A DNA stretch of 34,132 nt, taken from assembly GCF_005217525.1 (NCBI RefSeq), contig NZ_PNXQ01000012.1, positions 548,080 through 582,211 of the forward strand. The letters are read 5' to 3'. The notes beneath the pieces were generated by a model. It saw only the letters and a list, made by a program, of their open reading frames with translations, was not told the DNA's origin and did not search any database. Below, piece after piece: positions 1 through 8,730 of this stretch. This DNA is from Paenibacillus terrae. GTDB taxonomy: Bacteria > Bacillota > Bacilli > Paenibacillales > Paenibacillaceae. Position numbers and translations under genes: made by a program. Positions within the stretch are counted from its first letter, which is position 1, and every line of letters starts with the position of its first letter.

Positions 1-87
1 GGCAATTTTGGCACACGTGATCTTTGAAATGGGAACAGGGGACATGATATCGTTATTTGAAAGTCTGCTAGAGAGGAAGGAACTTCT

Positions 88-462
88 ATGCAATCTATTT
101 ACCAACGGATTGAAGAGCTTATCAAGGAACGTGGAATGACAAAAAAAGCGTTCTGTGAGCAGTTGAGTATTAGTACGGGAAATTTTGGGGACTGGAAAAG
201 AGGAAAGACGACGCCAGGCACGAATAAACTCATTGAAATCGCTTCGTTTTTTAATGCTAGTCTGGATTGGATCATGTTGGGACGCGATGTGCAGGGTGAG
301 GCATTGAGGGAGTCGAGAGACCCTTATTTTTTTGGAGCTTCAGGGCAACTGGATTGCCAGGGGCAATCGCTTAGTGAGGCGGAAAGGGATTTTATACTTG
401 AGTATATTGAATTTACCCGCTTTCGTAAAGAGAAAAAGCAGGAAGATTCAACTACGGAATAA
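88..462 (+). CDS. XRE-family transcriptional regulator (first of a tandem pair)
   Basis: A 124-residue protein with an N-terminal helix-turn-helix of the XRE/Cro-CI type (about residues 5-62). Family features are RGMTKKAFCEQL for the first helices, the recognition-helix region ISTGNFGDWKRG and the closing SLDWIMLG. The C-terminal half (YFFG...ERDFILEYIEFTRFRKEKK) is short, charged and probably helical, perhaps for dimerisation. The ATG follows a GGAAGGA ribosome site. It is clearly paralogous to the gene at 570, about 100 nt downstream, so the pair is a tandem duplication. The regulated genes are not known. The HTH assignment is firm; the role is inference. Confidence 0.85.
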   Translation: MQSIYQRIEELIKERGMTKKAFCEQLSISTGNFGDWKRGKTTPGTNKLIEIASFFNASLDWIMLGRDVQGEALRESRDPYFFGASGQLDCQGQSLSEAERDFILEYIEFTRFRKEKKQEDSTTE

Positions 463-569
463 TCGGGTGCAGAATACTAAAGTAATGATTACCGAATAAG
501 TATGGTTGCAGTGATGGTTGAAATTTTGGGAACAGTCAAGGAAAAGTTAGGTTATCGGAGGGGATAGTT

Positions 570-953
570 TTGGGAGATCAAACGATTTATCAGCGAATTG
601 AAGCCTTGATCAAGGATCGGGGAATGACGAAGAAGGCGTTTTGTGAAAAGCTCAAAATCAGCTCGGGGAATCTTGGAGACTGGAGAAGAGGCAAAACAAC
701 ACCGGGAACGATGCATTTAATCCAGATTTCGGACTTTTTTAATGTATCGTTGGATTGGTTAATGAAAGGCGTCAAGCCGGGTGAGGGCGTACTTCAGGAG
801 CAGAAGGCTGCTTATTTTTTTGGAGTGATGGGGCCATTGAATTGCCAGGCAGAGGATCTGGATACAGAAGAACAGAATTTCATATTAGAATATGTGGAAT
901 TTGCGAAATATCGTAAGCAAAAAGTTGAAAATGACAAAACACAGCCTGAATGA
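570..953 (+). CDS. XRE-family transcriptional regulator (second of a tandem pair)
   Basis: A 127-residue paralogue of the preceding gene, sharing the order IYQRIE-LIK-RGMTKKAFCE, then GDW-RGKTTPGT, SLDW, YFFG and FILEY-EF. The start is TTG, chosen because GGAGGGG lies about 9 nt upstream and the protein then aligns end to end with its neighbour. Residues 7-63 form the DNA-binding domain. Divergence in the recognition helix (ISSGNLGDW against ISTGNFGDW) is slight, so the two may bind similar sites. Targets cannot be read from the sequence. Confidence 0.83.
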   Translation: MGDQTIYQRIEALIKDRGMTKKAFCEKLKISSGNLGDWRRGKTTPGTMHLIQISDFFNVSLDWLMKGVKPGEGVLQEQKAAYFFGVMGPLNCQAEDLDTEEQNFILEYVEFAKYRKQKVENDKTQPE

Positions 954-1080
954 TCTTCTCGCTAAAGATCACTCAGGTTGAAACCCGTAAAACGGACTGG
1001 AGGGTTCGGTTGACGAGTTTGTTTGGGTTGTCGATGTTGTAGCGTGCCGTATACTTGGGAAGACGCTCACGTCGTTGGTT

Positions 1081-1302
1081 TCAGAGTGGCGGCGCCTCCT
1101 TATAATCGTTATCGTCGATGTTGAGGATTGCAGCAACTTGTTTTCTGTACCTTTGTGCTTTGCGGGTGCCGTGAATCAGATTGGACAAGCGTGAAGGCGG
1201 GATATTATGCGTTTCACAAAATGTTTTCTGATCCAGCCGAAGTTCGACAAGCCTTTGTTTGATGGCCCACCCGAGGGAGGTGACAGGCATTTTGTTGTTC
1301 AA
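1081..1302 (-). CDS. Small HTH protein
   Basis: A 73-residue protein whose residues 8-60 read as a lambda-repressor-like HTH (IKQRLVELRLDQKTFCET, then IPPSRLSNLIHGTRK). It starts at TTG 1302 behind AAGGGGCG, or at an internal ATG (1290). It is convergent with the two XRE genes. In Bacilli such short HTH proteins are often phage-like Cro or accessory regulators. No partner protein is adjacent, so the role is unknown. Confidence 0.6.
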   Translation of the reverse strand: MNNKMPVTSLGWAIKQRLVELRLDQKTFCETHNIPPSRLSNLIHGTRKAQRYRKQVAAILNIDDNDYKEAPPL

Positions 1303-1653
1303 GTGAAATCGCCCCTTACGGATTCTTACGGAATAATTGGTGTGTTATAATAATCATCAGTAAACATGTTAGAATTAACCATCTGAAACTATGATACACG
1401 TTTATACGTGTTTTTACAATCTAAAATACGTAATTTTGATAAAGATATTACTTAATTAAGTGATGAATGGTCTGGATAATCCATCTGGAGCCTGTTAATG
1501 TACGAAAATTGCAGTTGTATTCTGGATAAAAAAGCACTCTGTCACTAGAAAAAGTGGTGGAGTGCTTTTGTCGTTGGTGCTGGAATGGTGAAAGTAGGCA
1601 TCAGGGGAATGCTCGAGGCTTATAACGGGGGCGGACGAAGGAATCAGTGAATT
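1303..1653. other. Intergenic, no gene seen
   Basis: AT-rich spacer between two minus-strand genes. It contains the hairpin terminator at 1529-1569 and would hold the promoter of the small HTH gene. I see no coding frame with a ribosome site and no recognisable RNA. Confidence 0.5.
1529..1569 (-). terminator. Rho-independent terminator (better on minus strand)
   Basis: Stem AAAAAGCACTC / GAGTGCTTTT with a second paired segment (TCACT/AGTGG, one wobble). Read on the minus strand it is followed by a T-rich run, so it probably ends the UreF-like transcript; it may act in both directions. Confidence 0.75.
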
Positions 1654-2361
1654 TCACCTGCGCTGATGGCTACTGCTCATATAGGGTGGCTGAGTAATGT
1701 AGGAGCTGGACCAATGCCTATGCAGAAGGCCGCGCTGAAATACGGTTGGCTCTGACTCAGGGACATTGTATTGCTTCCATGCGGCTAGAAGCTCGTTGGT
1801 CATTCGCTGAATAACAGGATTCTTTTCCTCATAAGGGGGATTGAGCAGCTTGAAAGCATCTTCGACACAGAAGGACACTGCTGCAGCAAGATAGCCGTGA
1901 ATGGTCTGTTCTACATCATTTCCAAGGGAAACGTTAATCCAGCTATGAACGGTAGCAAGTGTACCCATCGCATTGTATTGAATGAGTGTAGCTTCGAGTC
2001 GGTCAAATTCAAGCCAAGGGTACAAAGCTTTGGCGAGCTTGAGCAGGCGTTGGCCTGATAGGCGTGACTCTTTCACATGCTGTAGGGAAGAACGCTGGGC
2101 GTGCAGCATTTTATCAATGAGGGCGATACGCCAACCATCATTTTGCTGAACAGCGATATAAAGGCTTTTGATAGCCATGCCATCGAGGGATGTGAACTGA
2201 GGGTGCAGATCAGTGCGGGCATAGTGCTCCAGGTCTTGTAAACAGGTTAAGCGGCCATTGCGAAACAGCTCCTCCAGCCCGTAGGAACGAGTGAAGCCAC
2301 CGACAGGCAGGGAAGGGTCCAACAGCAATGCGTAGTTCAGCAAACGATTGCCTTTGTGCAA
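1654..2361 (-). CDS. ureF: UreF-like urease accessory protein (orphan)
   Basis: A 235-residue protein with the UreF signature at its N-terminus: LLNYALLLDPSLPVGGFTRS followed by YGLEELFRNG. Mid-protein SRLSGQRLLKLA and the late HGYLAAAVSFCVEDAF also fit UreF. UreF binds UreH(D) and UreG and helps load nickel into apo-urease in the cytoplasm. The length suits UreF (usually about 225-240). The start is TTG behind AAGGGGGCG. Nothing else of a urease locus (ureABC, ureE, ureG, ureD) is in the window, so it is either a stray copy or works with subunits encoded elsewhere. Family assignment is good; function at this locus is inference. Confidence 0.8.
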   Translation of the reverse strand: MHKGNRLLNYALLLDPSLPVGGFTRSYGLEELFRNGRLTCLQDLEHYARTDLHPQFTSLDGMAIKSLYIAVQQNDGWRIALIDKMLHAQRSSLQHVKESRLSGQRLLKLAKALYPWLEFDRLEATLIQYNAMGTLATVHSWINVSLGNDVEQTIHGYLAAAVSFCVEDAFKLLNPPYEEKNPVIQRMTNELLAAWKQYNVPESEPTVFQRGLLHRHWSSSYITQPPYMSSSHQRR

Positions 2362-2548
2362 GGCGGTTCGCCCCCTTGGAATAGAATATTTATGTTATAT
2401 TAAGTAACTCGTAAAACGGATTAAGAAAAATTTTAGAGTTATTATGTAATATATATTTACACTTGTAGTGCTAATATGTCAAATTAAATATTTTTATAGC
2501 TTTTATATGTTAGTTTATTTCACTTCATAAAATATTATTGTATTTATG

Positions 2549-2577
2549 TTTACAAATAGAATATAAGGGAGTATAAT
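2549..2577 (+). promoter_or_regulatory. Sigma-A promoter for tRNA-Leu
   Basis: -35 TTTACA (2549-2554), a 17-bp spacer and a perfect -10 TATAAT (2572-2577), 30 bp before the mature tRNA 5' end. Confidence 0.85.
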
Positions 2578-2606
2578 AAATCTGTTGCCTCAAAACATTA
2601 GAATTT

Positions 2607-2689
2607 GCGGTCGTGGTGGAATGGCAGACACGCTATCTTGAGGGGGTAGTGGGCGTACGCCCGTGGAGGTTCGAGTCCTCTCGACCGCA
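2607..2689 (+). tRNA. tRNA-Leu (anticodon GAG)
   Basis: Acceptor stem GCGGTCG pairs with CGACCGC and is followed by discriminator A. The anticodon stem CTATC/GGTAG encloses the 7-nt loop TTGAGGG, giving anticodon GAG (codons CUC/CUU). A class-II variable arm (GGGCGTACGCCC) and a T-arm GAGG-TTCGAGT-CCTC complete it. CCA is not encoded. The type II variable arm and GAG anticodon make leucine certain. It is a single-gene transcript with its own promoter and terminator. Confidence 0.95.
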
Positions 2690-2708
2690 TTACATGTAAG
2701 ACACATTT

Positions 2709-2754
2709 AAAAAGCATCCTGACACGTTTTTGACGTGATTGGATGCTTTTTTTG
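2709..2754 (+). terminator. Rho-independent terminator of tRNA-Leu
   Basis: Stem AAAAAGCATCC / GGATGCTTTTTTT with inner ACACG/CGTGA pairing and a run of seven T. Confidence 0.88.
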
Positions 2755-2845
2755 TTATATAAGCTGAACTAAAAATATTCCTTTTTCCTAGGAACAGGAG
2801 CAGCCATTGGGATTGGCTGCTTGTGAGAAGGTGTGAAATAGCCTG

Positions 2846-3331
2846 TCAGCTTTGCTGTAAGAGCTTCTCAATATCCCCCACCAGTTTATCCGGAGTTGTT
2901 TGTGGGGCATAGCGCTTAAATACGTTACCTTCGCGTGTAATCAGAAATTTGGTGAAATTCCATTTGATCGCTTTGGAGCCTAATACGCCCGGAGCTGTTT
3001 GGGTGAGGTAGCGAAATAAAGGGTGCGCCTGATCGCCATTGACATCTATTTTGGAAAACATCGGAAATGTAACTCCATAGTTGATCTGGCAAAACTCCGA
3101 AATGTCCTCGCTGGAACCCGGCTCTTGCTTGGCAAACTGGTTGCTGGGAAACCCCAAGATTTCAAGACCCTGCTCATGGTATTGGTCATATAGCTCTTGT
3201 AGCGCCTTGTATTGGGGGGTTAGCCCGCATTTGCTGGCTGTATTCACGATAAGCAGCACTTTTCCTTCGTATGTGGACAACGGAAGCTCTTTCCCTTGCA
3301 GGGTTTGTGCATCGTATTCATAAACGGTCAT
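2846..3331 (-). CDS. bsaA: Glutathione peroxidase-family thiol peroxidase
   Basis: A 161-residue enzyme of the GPx family that reduces hydroperoxides in the cytoplasm, in Firmicutes usually with thioredoxin or bacillithiol rather than glutathione. The peroxidatic Cys35 lies in NTASKCGLTPQY, the glutamine in LGFPSNQF (about residue 65), and Trp124-Asn125 in IKWNFTKFL complete the tetrad. Cys81 (EFCQINYGVTFP) is at the usual resolving position. Selenocysteine is replaced by Cys. The length is typical. The start ATG follows AGGAGGG. It is a single gene; nearby Ohr serves the same peroxide defence. Confidence 0.93.
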   Translation of the reverse strand: MTVYEYDAQTLQGKELPLSTYEGKVLLIVNTASKCGLTPQYKALQELYDQYHEQGLEILGFPSNQFAKQEPGSSEDISEFCQINYGVTFPMFSKIDVNGDQAHPLFRYLTQTAPGVLGSKAIKWNFTKFLITREGNVFKRYAPQTTPDKLVGDIEKLLQQS

Positions 3332-3789
3332 GGTATCCCTCCTGATTTGACATTCTGCAATTAAATTGTAAGCAATTTAACGGAGGGTTGCAAGTCCATA
3401 ATAGATGTAATGCGCCGTTTGCTGATGTAAAATCGTATTTTGTCCAAAACGGCAAATGGCACTGCAAATGGGACGTATTGCGCCGTTTCTCATGGTGAAA
3501 ACAGGTTCAATCGGCGTTTATCAGGTACATACAGCACTTTTTCTTTCTCTTTTACAAAAAATACTCCCCATACGTTAATATTGACATGCCTCTTCATTTT
3601 CGAAAAGGGATGAAAAACCGAGATTGAAGGAGCTGGGAGAAGGATATTTATGTTGTAAGCGCTATTATTAATCTTTTATGCTCCAAAGACCGATTTATAA
3701 CCCTGCAGGTGAGCTTTACAGTGTTCCTTGCGCGGGTGTATGATTCAAGACGTAATTTCAAATGAAGTGAATGAAGCAGCAACGAATTG
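3332..3789. other. Intergenic leader between gpx and the kdp riboswitch
   Basis: No gene seen. ATTGCGCCGTTT-like words occur twice (near 3409 and 3478). A TTGACA at 3581-3586 lacks a good -10 at the right distance, so I do not call it a promoter. The kdp promoter must lie in this stretch but I could not identify a convincing pair. Confidence 0.5.
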
Positions 3790-3990
3790 TCTATAGCGCT
3801 GAATTTTGCAGTTGCAAAAGCGGGGGAACCAAAGGAGATCTATTCGGCTTTTAAAGGGCCGTGTGTCTCATGGGGTGAATTTTCTGGCCAAGTGCCAGAA
3901 ATAGGGCGACTCTCACGTCCGAATCCGACAGCTAACCTCGTAAGCGTACAGGGAGAGGCAACAAACCGCCGTGTGCAGCCATGGTTTATT
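3790..3990 (+). ncRNA. c-di-AMP riboswitch (ydaO-yuaA class)
   Basis: The conserved core of this class is directly visible: GCGGGGGAACC, then GGGGTGAATTT, AGGGCGACTCTCACGTCC, GAATCCGACAGCTAACC and TCGTAAGCG. The class binds cyclic di-AMP. It typically sits ahead of potassium transport and cell-wall genes and switches expression off when c-di-AMP is high. Here it is followed at 4007 by a strong terminator and then by the kdp genes, so ligand binding would stop transcription into the potassium uptake operon. Boundaries are approximate. Confidence 0.93.
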
Positions 3991-4006
3991 TTATCATGGT
4001 TACGTA

Positions 4007-4046
4007 AGAAGCCGGAGGAAAGCCTTTTTCCTTTGGCTTCTTTTTG
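4007..4046 (+). terminator. Riboswitch-controlled terminator ahead of kdp
   Basis: Stem AAGAAGCC / GGCTTCTTTTT with inner GGAGGAA/TTTCCTTT pairing, then T5. It lies between the c-di-AMP aptamer and the first gene. A nearby CCATGG...CCATGG-type pairing (3980-4000) could be the competing fold. Confidence 0.88.
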
Positions 4047-4077
4047 TTGTCTTTTTATACCGGGAGAGGAGCTACTG

Positions 4078-4473
4078 ATGGAAGGTCGGCTAATCATTGT
4101 CACTGCACCGAATGAATCGGGCAGAAATTTTGTGAAATTGCTTATGTACAAAAAACTGGCGTTTGCGGTTCTGACGAATAGCGCTCAGGAGGAACGACAG
4201 CTCAAAAAAATGGGTGTGGAGCATATTGTGCGCATCAATACGATGCAAGCGGGGAAATGGAATTTTCCCAAAAAAGAAATTGGCTGCGTGTATTTGTTTG
4301 AGAACAGCTTGAATCTGACGTGCCGTTTTCTGCAAATATGCCGGCCGCTGACATCAGATTCGGTCTATGTCATTACACAAGGCTGTAATCCTCAAGGGAT
4401 TTATCGAGGTTTGGGAGCAGACCATGTGATCTACACTTTGAATGGAGAGGTGGGTTTCCTGCTGAACGGATAG
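4078..4473 (+). CDS. Small Rossmann-like protein, first gene of the kdp transcript
   Basis: A 131-residue protein starting at ATG 4078 behind GGGAGAGGAG. The frame is open further upstream, but that part overlaps the riboswitch and terminator and has no start signal, so the long version is rejected. The N-terminus RLIIVTAPNESGRNFVKLL, then FAVLTNSAQEERQLKKMGVE and the later YVITQGCNPQGIYRGLGAD, resemble the beta-alpha-beta pattern of a nucleotide-binding fold. The glycine motif is not classical. I do not recognise a named family. Its position under the riboswitch suggests a role in potassium homeostasis; that is inference. Confidence 0.65.
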   Translation: MEGRLIIVTAPNESGRNFVKLLMYKKLAFAVLTNSAQEERQLKKMGVEHIVRINTMQAGKWNFPKKEIGCVYLFENSLNLTCRFLQICRPLTSDSVYVITQGCNPQGIYRGLGADHVIYTLNGEVGFLLNG

Positions 4474-4581
4474 TCGCTTACGGTATGGCTAATATAAATT
4501 AAAATTTTCGAATTCATTGTATGGTGATTTTACGAGGATGTAAGAATGACGATCTGAGGACCGATACGGGAGGGTATGAAC

Positions 4582-4689
4582 ATGATGGATATATACATGC
4601 TGCTCGTGATGGCTGTGAGTTACGGAGTGATACTGCTGTTTGTACGCTGGTGTGATGCGCAGACCTCCAAAGGAGGGCGAAAAGGATGA
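4582..4689 (+). CDS. 35-residue membrane peptide upstream of kdpF
   Basis: A very short gene with an excellent ribosome site (GGGAGGG, 7 nt before ATG). The peptide is one hydrophobic helix (MLLVMAVSYGVILLFVRW) followed by CDAQTSKGGRKG. Similar one-helix peptides ending in a WxCD- or RLCD-like tail are found directly before kdpF in other bacteria. Its last codons hold the AAAGGAGGG ribosome site of kdpF, and its stop overlaps the kdpF start (ATGA), so the two should be translationally coupled. Probably a small Kdp-associated membrane peptide. Confidence 0.65.
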   Translation: MMDIYMLLVMAVSYGVILLFVRWCDAQTSKGGRKG

Positions 4690-4763
4690 TGGTTGTGCTT
4701 ACGCTTACTGCTATTGTATTTGTGTATTTAATCTACGCACTCCTGAATCCTGAAAAGTTCTAA
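4686..4763 (+). CDS. kdpF: KdpF, small stabilising subunit of the K+-transporting ATPase
   Basis: A 25-residue peptide made of one transmembrane helix (VVLTLTAIVFVYLIYALL) ending in NPEKF, the hallmark C-terminus of KdpF. KdpF is a lipid-like stabilising subunit of the KdpFABC complex in the cytoplasmic membrane. Its GGAGG site lies 8-9 nt upstream inside the previous mini-gene, with ATGA overlap. It is too short for most gene finders. Confidence 0.92.
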   Translation: MMVVLTLTAIVFVYLIYALLNPEKF

Positions 4764-4802
4764 TCAGCTAAACAGGATCAAGCGGGCGGGGGACAGCAGA
4801 TC

Positions 4803-4910
4803 ATGGGTGAAGCATCAGAGGCAGCGGGTTTTCGCAAACGTGTGCAATCGACCGGTGCGATGAACCCGTCTGTTGTTCCAAACGCAGGAGTATTTTGGAG
4901 GAGGGAATAG
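4803..4910 (+). CDS. Possible 35-residue peptide between kdpF and kdpA
   Basis: An ATG-initiated frame that ends with TAG immediately before the kdpA ATG. It is hydrophilic (GEASEAAGFRKRVQSTGAMN) with only a poor upstream purine stretch for ribosome binding. Its final codons contain the kdpA ribosome site (GGAGGAGGG). It may only reflect chance in a 150-bp spacer. Confidence 0.2.
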   Translation: MGEASEAAGFRKRVQSTGAMNPSVVPNAGVFWRRE

Positions 4911-6590
4911 ATGATGGAGCTGCTGCAAATTGGAATTGTGATTGTGATATTGCTGCTCCTGGTGAAACCAGTGGGCACCTATATATATCATGTATTCTCC
5001 AATGAACCGAATCGGACGGATCGGGTGTTTGGCGGAACGGAGAAGCTGATTTATAAGGTTATAGGATTGAAAAAGCTGGAGAGCATGCGTTGGACCACGT
5101 ATGTGATGAGCTTTATTGCTACGAATGTCGTACTTGTGGCGATCAGCTATGTGCTGCTGCGCTTGCAGGGACTGCTCCCCGGTAATCCGGTGGGAAACGG
5201 CAATATGGAGGCGTCACTGGCCTTTAACACGGTGATCAGCTTTATGACCAATACGAATCTCCAGCATTATAGCGGAGAAAGCGGACTTACGTACCTGACA
5301 CAGATGGCGTTTGTTACGATGATGATGTTCACTTCGGCTGCTTCCGGTTTTTCGGTTGCTGCGGCTTTTATGAGGGGATTGACGCGGCGCGGAGAAGGGA
5401 TGGGCAACTTTTTTCAGGATTTTATCAAAGCGATTATACGGATTTTTCTGCCGCTGGCCTTTGTGCTTACGCTGGTGCTGGTTGGATTGAAAGTACCGCA
5501 GACGCTTCAGCCTGCGGCGGATATCACGACGCTGAGCGGAACACAGCAGCAGATTGCTTTGGGACCCGTTGCTTCGATGGAATCGATCAAGCATTTGGGT
5601 ACGAACGGGGGTGGTTTCTATGGGGCCAACTCAGCGCATCCTTTTGAAAATCCAAATCCCTGGACGAATGTGCTGGAAATTTTGGCGATGTGGGTGATGC
5701 CGGCTTCGCTTCCGTATACCTTTGGACTGTTCGCCCGTAATCGTAAGCAGGGCTGGATTATTTTTAGCTCGATGATGGTACTGTTTCTCGTATTCCTATC
5801 CATTACGTACGTATCAGAGAAAACGGGTAATCCGCTGATTCAGGCACTGGGTGTGGATGCTTCTCAGGGAAGCATGGAAGGGAAAGAGGTTCGCTTTGGC
5901 ATCGGACAATCGGCACTGTTCACGGCGGTGACGACGGCGGCTACGACAGGCTCGGTCAATAACATGCATGATACACTGACTCCATTGGGCGGTATGGCTG
6001 CTTTGGGTGAAATGATGCTGAACGTCATTTTCGGTGGTAAGGGTGTCGGGCTGATGAACATGCTGATGTACGCGATTCTGGGTGTGTTTATATGTGGATT
6101 GATGGTCGGCAGGACCCCGGAATTTATGGGCAGGAAAATTGAAGGCAAGGAAATGAAGCTGATCGCGATTGCCATTTTGGTACATCCGTTTCTCATTCTG
6201 GTGCCGACAGCGCTCGCTTTTATGAGTCATTGGGGATACGATGCGGTCACAAATCCCGGATATCACGGGTTGACTCAGGTGATATATGAATATGCGTCAT
6301 CTGCGGCTAATAACGGTTCGGGATTTGAGGGTCTTGCGGATAACAACGTATTTTGGAACACGACAACGGGTATCGTTATGTTCTTCGGACGATATGTATC
6401 GATTGTTGCACTGTTAGCTGTAGCGGCTTCGTTGAATGCCAAAGCACCGACTCCCGTGACGACGGGCACACTTCGCACGGACAACAAGCTGTTTGGGGCG
6501 ATTTTAATCGGGGTTGTGCTGTTGATCGGCGCGTTGACCTTTTTGCCCGTAATCGTATTGGGGCCTGTAGCTGAATTTCTGACCATGTGA
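4911..6590 (+). CDS. kdpA: KdpA, potassium-translocating subunit
   Basis: A 559-residue polytopic membrane protein, the channel-like K+ selectivity subunit of KdpFABC. Seen directly: about ten hydrophobic segments, NTVISFMTNTNLQHYSGE, the filter-loop region LGTNGGGFYGANSAHPFENP, and the later TTGSVNNMHDTLTPLGG and NGSGFEGLADNN loops. It starts at ATG 4911 (or 4914) behind GGAGGAGGG. Length matches the family (about 555-565). It is followed by kdpB after about 50 nt, and the whole set is downstream of the c-di-AMP riboswitch. Confidence 0.97.
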   Translation: MMELLQIGIVIVILLLLVKPVGTYIYHVFSNEPNRTDRVFGGTEKLIYKVIGLKKLESMRWTTYVMSFIATNVVLVAISYVLLRLQGLLPGNPVGNGNMEASLAFNTVISFMTNTNLQHYSGESGLTYLTQMAFVTMMMFTSAASGFSVAAAFMRGLTRRGEGMGNFFQDFIKAIIRIFLPLAFVLTLVLVGLKVPQTLQPAADITTLSGTQQQIALGPVASMESIKHLGTNGGGFYGANSAHPFENPNPWTNVLEILAMWVMPASLPYTFGLFARNRKQGWIIFSSMMVLFLVFLSITYVSEKTGNPLIQALGVDASQGSMEGKEVRFGIGQSALFTAVTTAATTGSVNNMHDTLTPLGGMAALGEMMLNVIFGGKGVGLMNMLMYAILGVFICGLMVGRTPEFMGRKIEGKEMKLIAIAILVHPFLILVPTALAFMSHWGYDAVTNPGYHGLTQVIYEYASSAANNGSGFEGLADNNVFWNTTTGIVMFFGRYVSIVALLAVAASLNAKAPTPVTTGTLRTDNKLFGAILIGVVLLIGALTFLPVIVLGPVAEFLTM

Positions 6591-6642
6591 AGAAGATGAA
6601 CAGGAAGAAGAAAATGAGAATGGATGAACGGGGTGCTTGATC

Positions 6643-8673
6643 ATGAAGGAACAACGCAAACGCATGCTGGACAAAAGCATCTTGAAGCATGCGATCAAGG
6701 ATAGCTTTATGAAATTAAATCCGATGATCATGATGAAAAATCCTGTCATGTTCGTTGTGGAGATCGGCACATTGGTCGTGCTGCTTATGCTGCTGTTTCC
6801 CGGTTATTTTGGAACTGGCAACGAAATGGGCTTTAATCTGGCTGTTTTTATCATCCTGTTGTTCACGTTGCTTTTTGCTAACTTTGCCGAAGCGCTCGCA
6901 GAGGGGCGGGGTAAGGCGCAAGCGGCCTCTTTGAAAAAATCCAAGCAGGATACACAAGCAAACAAACTTGTCGGGGATGAGATTCAGGTGGTCAGCTCGA
7001 CCGAGCTGCGCAAAGGTGACATTGTGATGGTGTCCCAGGGCGAGATGATTCCGAGTGATGGTGAGGTGATTGAAGGTCTTGCCTCAGTGGATGAATCAGC
7101 GATTACGGGGGAATCGGCTCCGGTGATCAAGGAATCGGGTGGTGATTTTTGCTCGGTAACCGGCGGGACGCGCGTGGTCAGTGACCGAATTAAGGTGCGG
7201 ATTACGACAGAGCCGGGTGAGACGTTCATCGATAAAATGATTTCGCTCGTGGAAGGCGCACAGCGGCAAAAGACGCCGAACGAGATTGCACTGAGTACCC
7301 TGTTGATCAGCTTGACGATTATTTTTCTGATCGTGGTGGTGACACTGGCACCGATTGCCCGTCATTTTAACATTGACTTGCCTGTTCCCGTGCTTATCTC
7401 ATTGCTGGTCTGCCTGATTCCGACCACGATTGGAGGACTGTTGTCAGCCATCGGGATTGCCGGTATGGACCGGGTCACCCAGTTTAACGTGCTGGCGATG
7501 TCAGGCAAGGCGGTAGAAGCATCCGGGGACATCAATACGATGATTCTGGACAAAACGGGTACAATCACCTTCGGTAACCGGATGGCGAGCCAGTTCGTGC
7601 CTGTAGGTGGCGTAGAAGAGACAGAGTTAGTAAAGTGGGCTGCGATGAGCTCGATGAAGGATGAGACGCCTGAGGGACGCTCAGTTCTTGAGTTGATGCG
7701 CAAGCAGGAGCACATGCTGGATGAATCCTTGGCAGCAGGCGGAACCTTTATCGAGTTCAAGGCGGAAACCCGGATGAGTGGTCTGGATCTGGCCGATGGA
7801 CGCAAGGTACGCAAGGGCGCGGTGGACTCTGTCCGACAGTGGGTATTATCGCAAAATGGCAGCGTTCCAGCCGATCTGGAGGAAAAAGCGAATCAGGTGG
7901 CCTCTGAAGGAGGTACGCCACTGGCAGTCGCGCTGGATGATAGGATGTATGGCATTATTTATTTGAAGGACACCGTGAAGCCGGGCATGAAGGAGCGGTT
8001 CGATCAGCTCCGGGAAATGGGTATCCGTACGATTATGTGTACCGGGGATAATCCGCTGACGGCTGCAACGATTGCACGGGAAGCGGGTGTGGATGATTTT
8101 GTGGCTGAAAGCAAGCCGGAGGATAAAATCGCAGTCATTCGCCGTGAGCAGGAGCTGGGCAAGCTGGTTGCCATGACCGGAGACGGCACAAATGATGCCC
8201 CTGCGCTGGCACAGGCTGACGTCGGGCTGGCCATGAACAGCGGCACGGTCGCAGCCAAGGAAGCCGCCAATATGGTGGACCTGGATTCCGATCCGTCCAA
8301 AATTATTGAGGTGGTCGCTATCGGCAAGCAGTTACTCATGACACGTGGTGCTTTGACGACATTCAGTATCGCGAACGATGTTGCCAAATATTTTGCCATT
8401 ATTCCGGCGATGTTCATGCTGGCGATTCCGCAAATGAGCGCATTGAACGTGATGGGGCTTGGCTCTCCGTTGTCCGCTATTTTGTCGGCGCTGATCTTTA
8501 ATGCTGTTATTATTCCACTTCTGATCCCGCTGGCCATGAAGGGCGTGAAGTATAAGCCCATGAGCTCGGATCGTCTGCTTGGACGGAATTTGCTCATTTA
8601 CGGTTTGGGCGGTATGGTGGTGCCGTTTGTTGGCATTAAAGCCATTGATTTGCTAGTGCATTTGTGGATTTAA
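6643..8673 (+). CDS. kdpB: KdpB, P-type ATPase subunit
   Basis: A 676-residue P-type ATPase (type IA) that powers high-affinity K+ uptake. Motifs: TGES at residues 155-158 (actuator domain), the membrane motif [18 protein letters not shown], phosphorylation site Asp303 in [12 protein letters not shown], and the hinge motif [11 protein letters not shown] at 512-522. Start ATG 6643 is preferred over an in-frame TTG 6 nt earlier because GGGGTG lies about 8 nt upstream. Length is normal. It partners KdpA and KdpC in the same operon. Confidence 0.97.
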   Translation: MKEQRKRMLDKSILKHAIKDSFMKLNPMIMMKNPVMFVVEIGTLVVLLMLLFPGYFGTGNEMGFNLAVFIILLFTLLFANFAEALAEGRGKAQAASLKKSKQDTQANKLVGDEIQVVSSTELRKGDIVMVSQGEMIPSDGEVIEGLASVDESAITGESAPVIKESGGDFCSVTGGTRVVSDRIKVRITTEPGETFIDKMISLVEGAQRQKTPNEIALSTLLISLTIIFLIVVVTLAPIARHFNIDLPVPVLISLLVCLIPTTIGGLLSAIGIAGMDRVTQFNVLAMSGKAVEASGDINTMILDKTGTITFGNRMASQFVPVGGVEETELVKWAAMSSMKDETPEGRSVLELMRKQEHMLDESLAAGGTFIEFKAETRMSGLDLADGRKVRKGAVDSVRQWVLSQNGSVPADLEEKANQVASEGGTPLAVALDDRMYGIIYLKDTVKPGMKERFDQLREMGIRTIMCTGDNPLTAATIAREAGVDDFVAESKPEDKIAVIRREQELGKLVAMTGDGTNDAPALAQADVGLAMNSGTVAAKEAANMVDLDSDPSKIIEVVAIGKQLLMTRGALTTFSIANDVAKYFAIIPAMFMLAIPQMSALNVMGLGSPLSAILSALIFNAVIIPLLIPLAMKGVKYKPMSSDRLLGRNLLIYGLGGMVVPFVGIKAIDLLVHLWI

Positions 8674-8730
8674 CGCAGCCTGTGAAGGTGTGCATTTTGG
8701 ATATGAATGGAAGCGGAAAGGGTGAGCAAC

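Noticed and set aside
3581..3610. Promoter starting at TTGACA 3581
   Set aside because: No acceptable -10 lies 16-18 bp downstream.
3787..4077. In-frame upstream extension of the 4078 gene
   Set aside because: It overlaps the conserved c-di-AMP aptamer and its terminator and has no ribosome site. The aptamer explains the sequence.
8004..8597. Long open frames on the minus strand inside kdpA and kdpB
   Set aside because: They are antisense shadows of strongly conserved genes and lack ribosome sites and recognisable domains.
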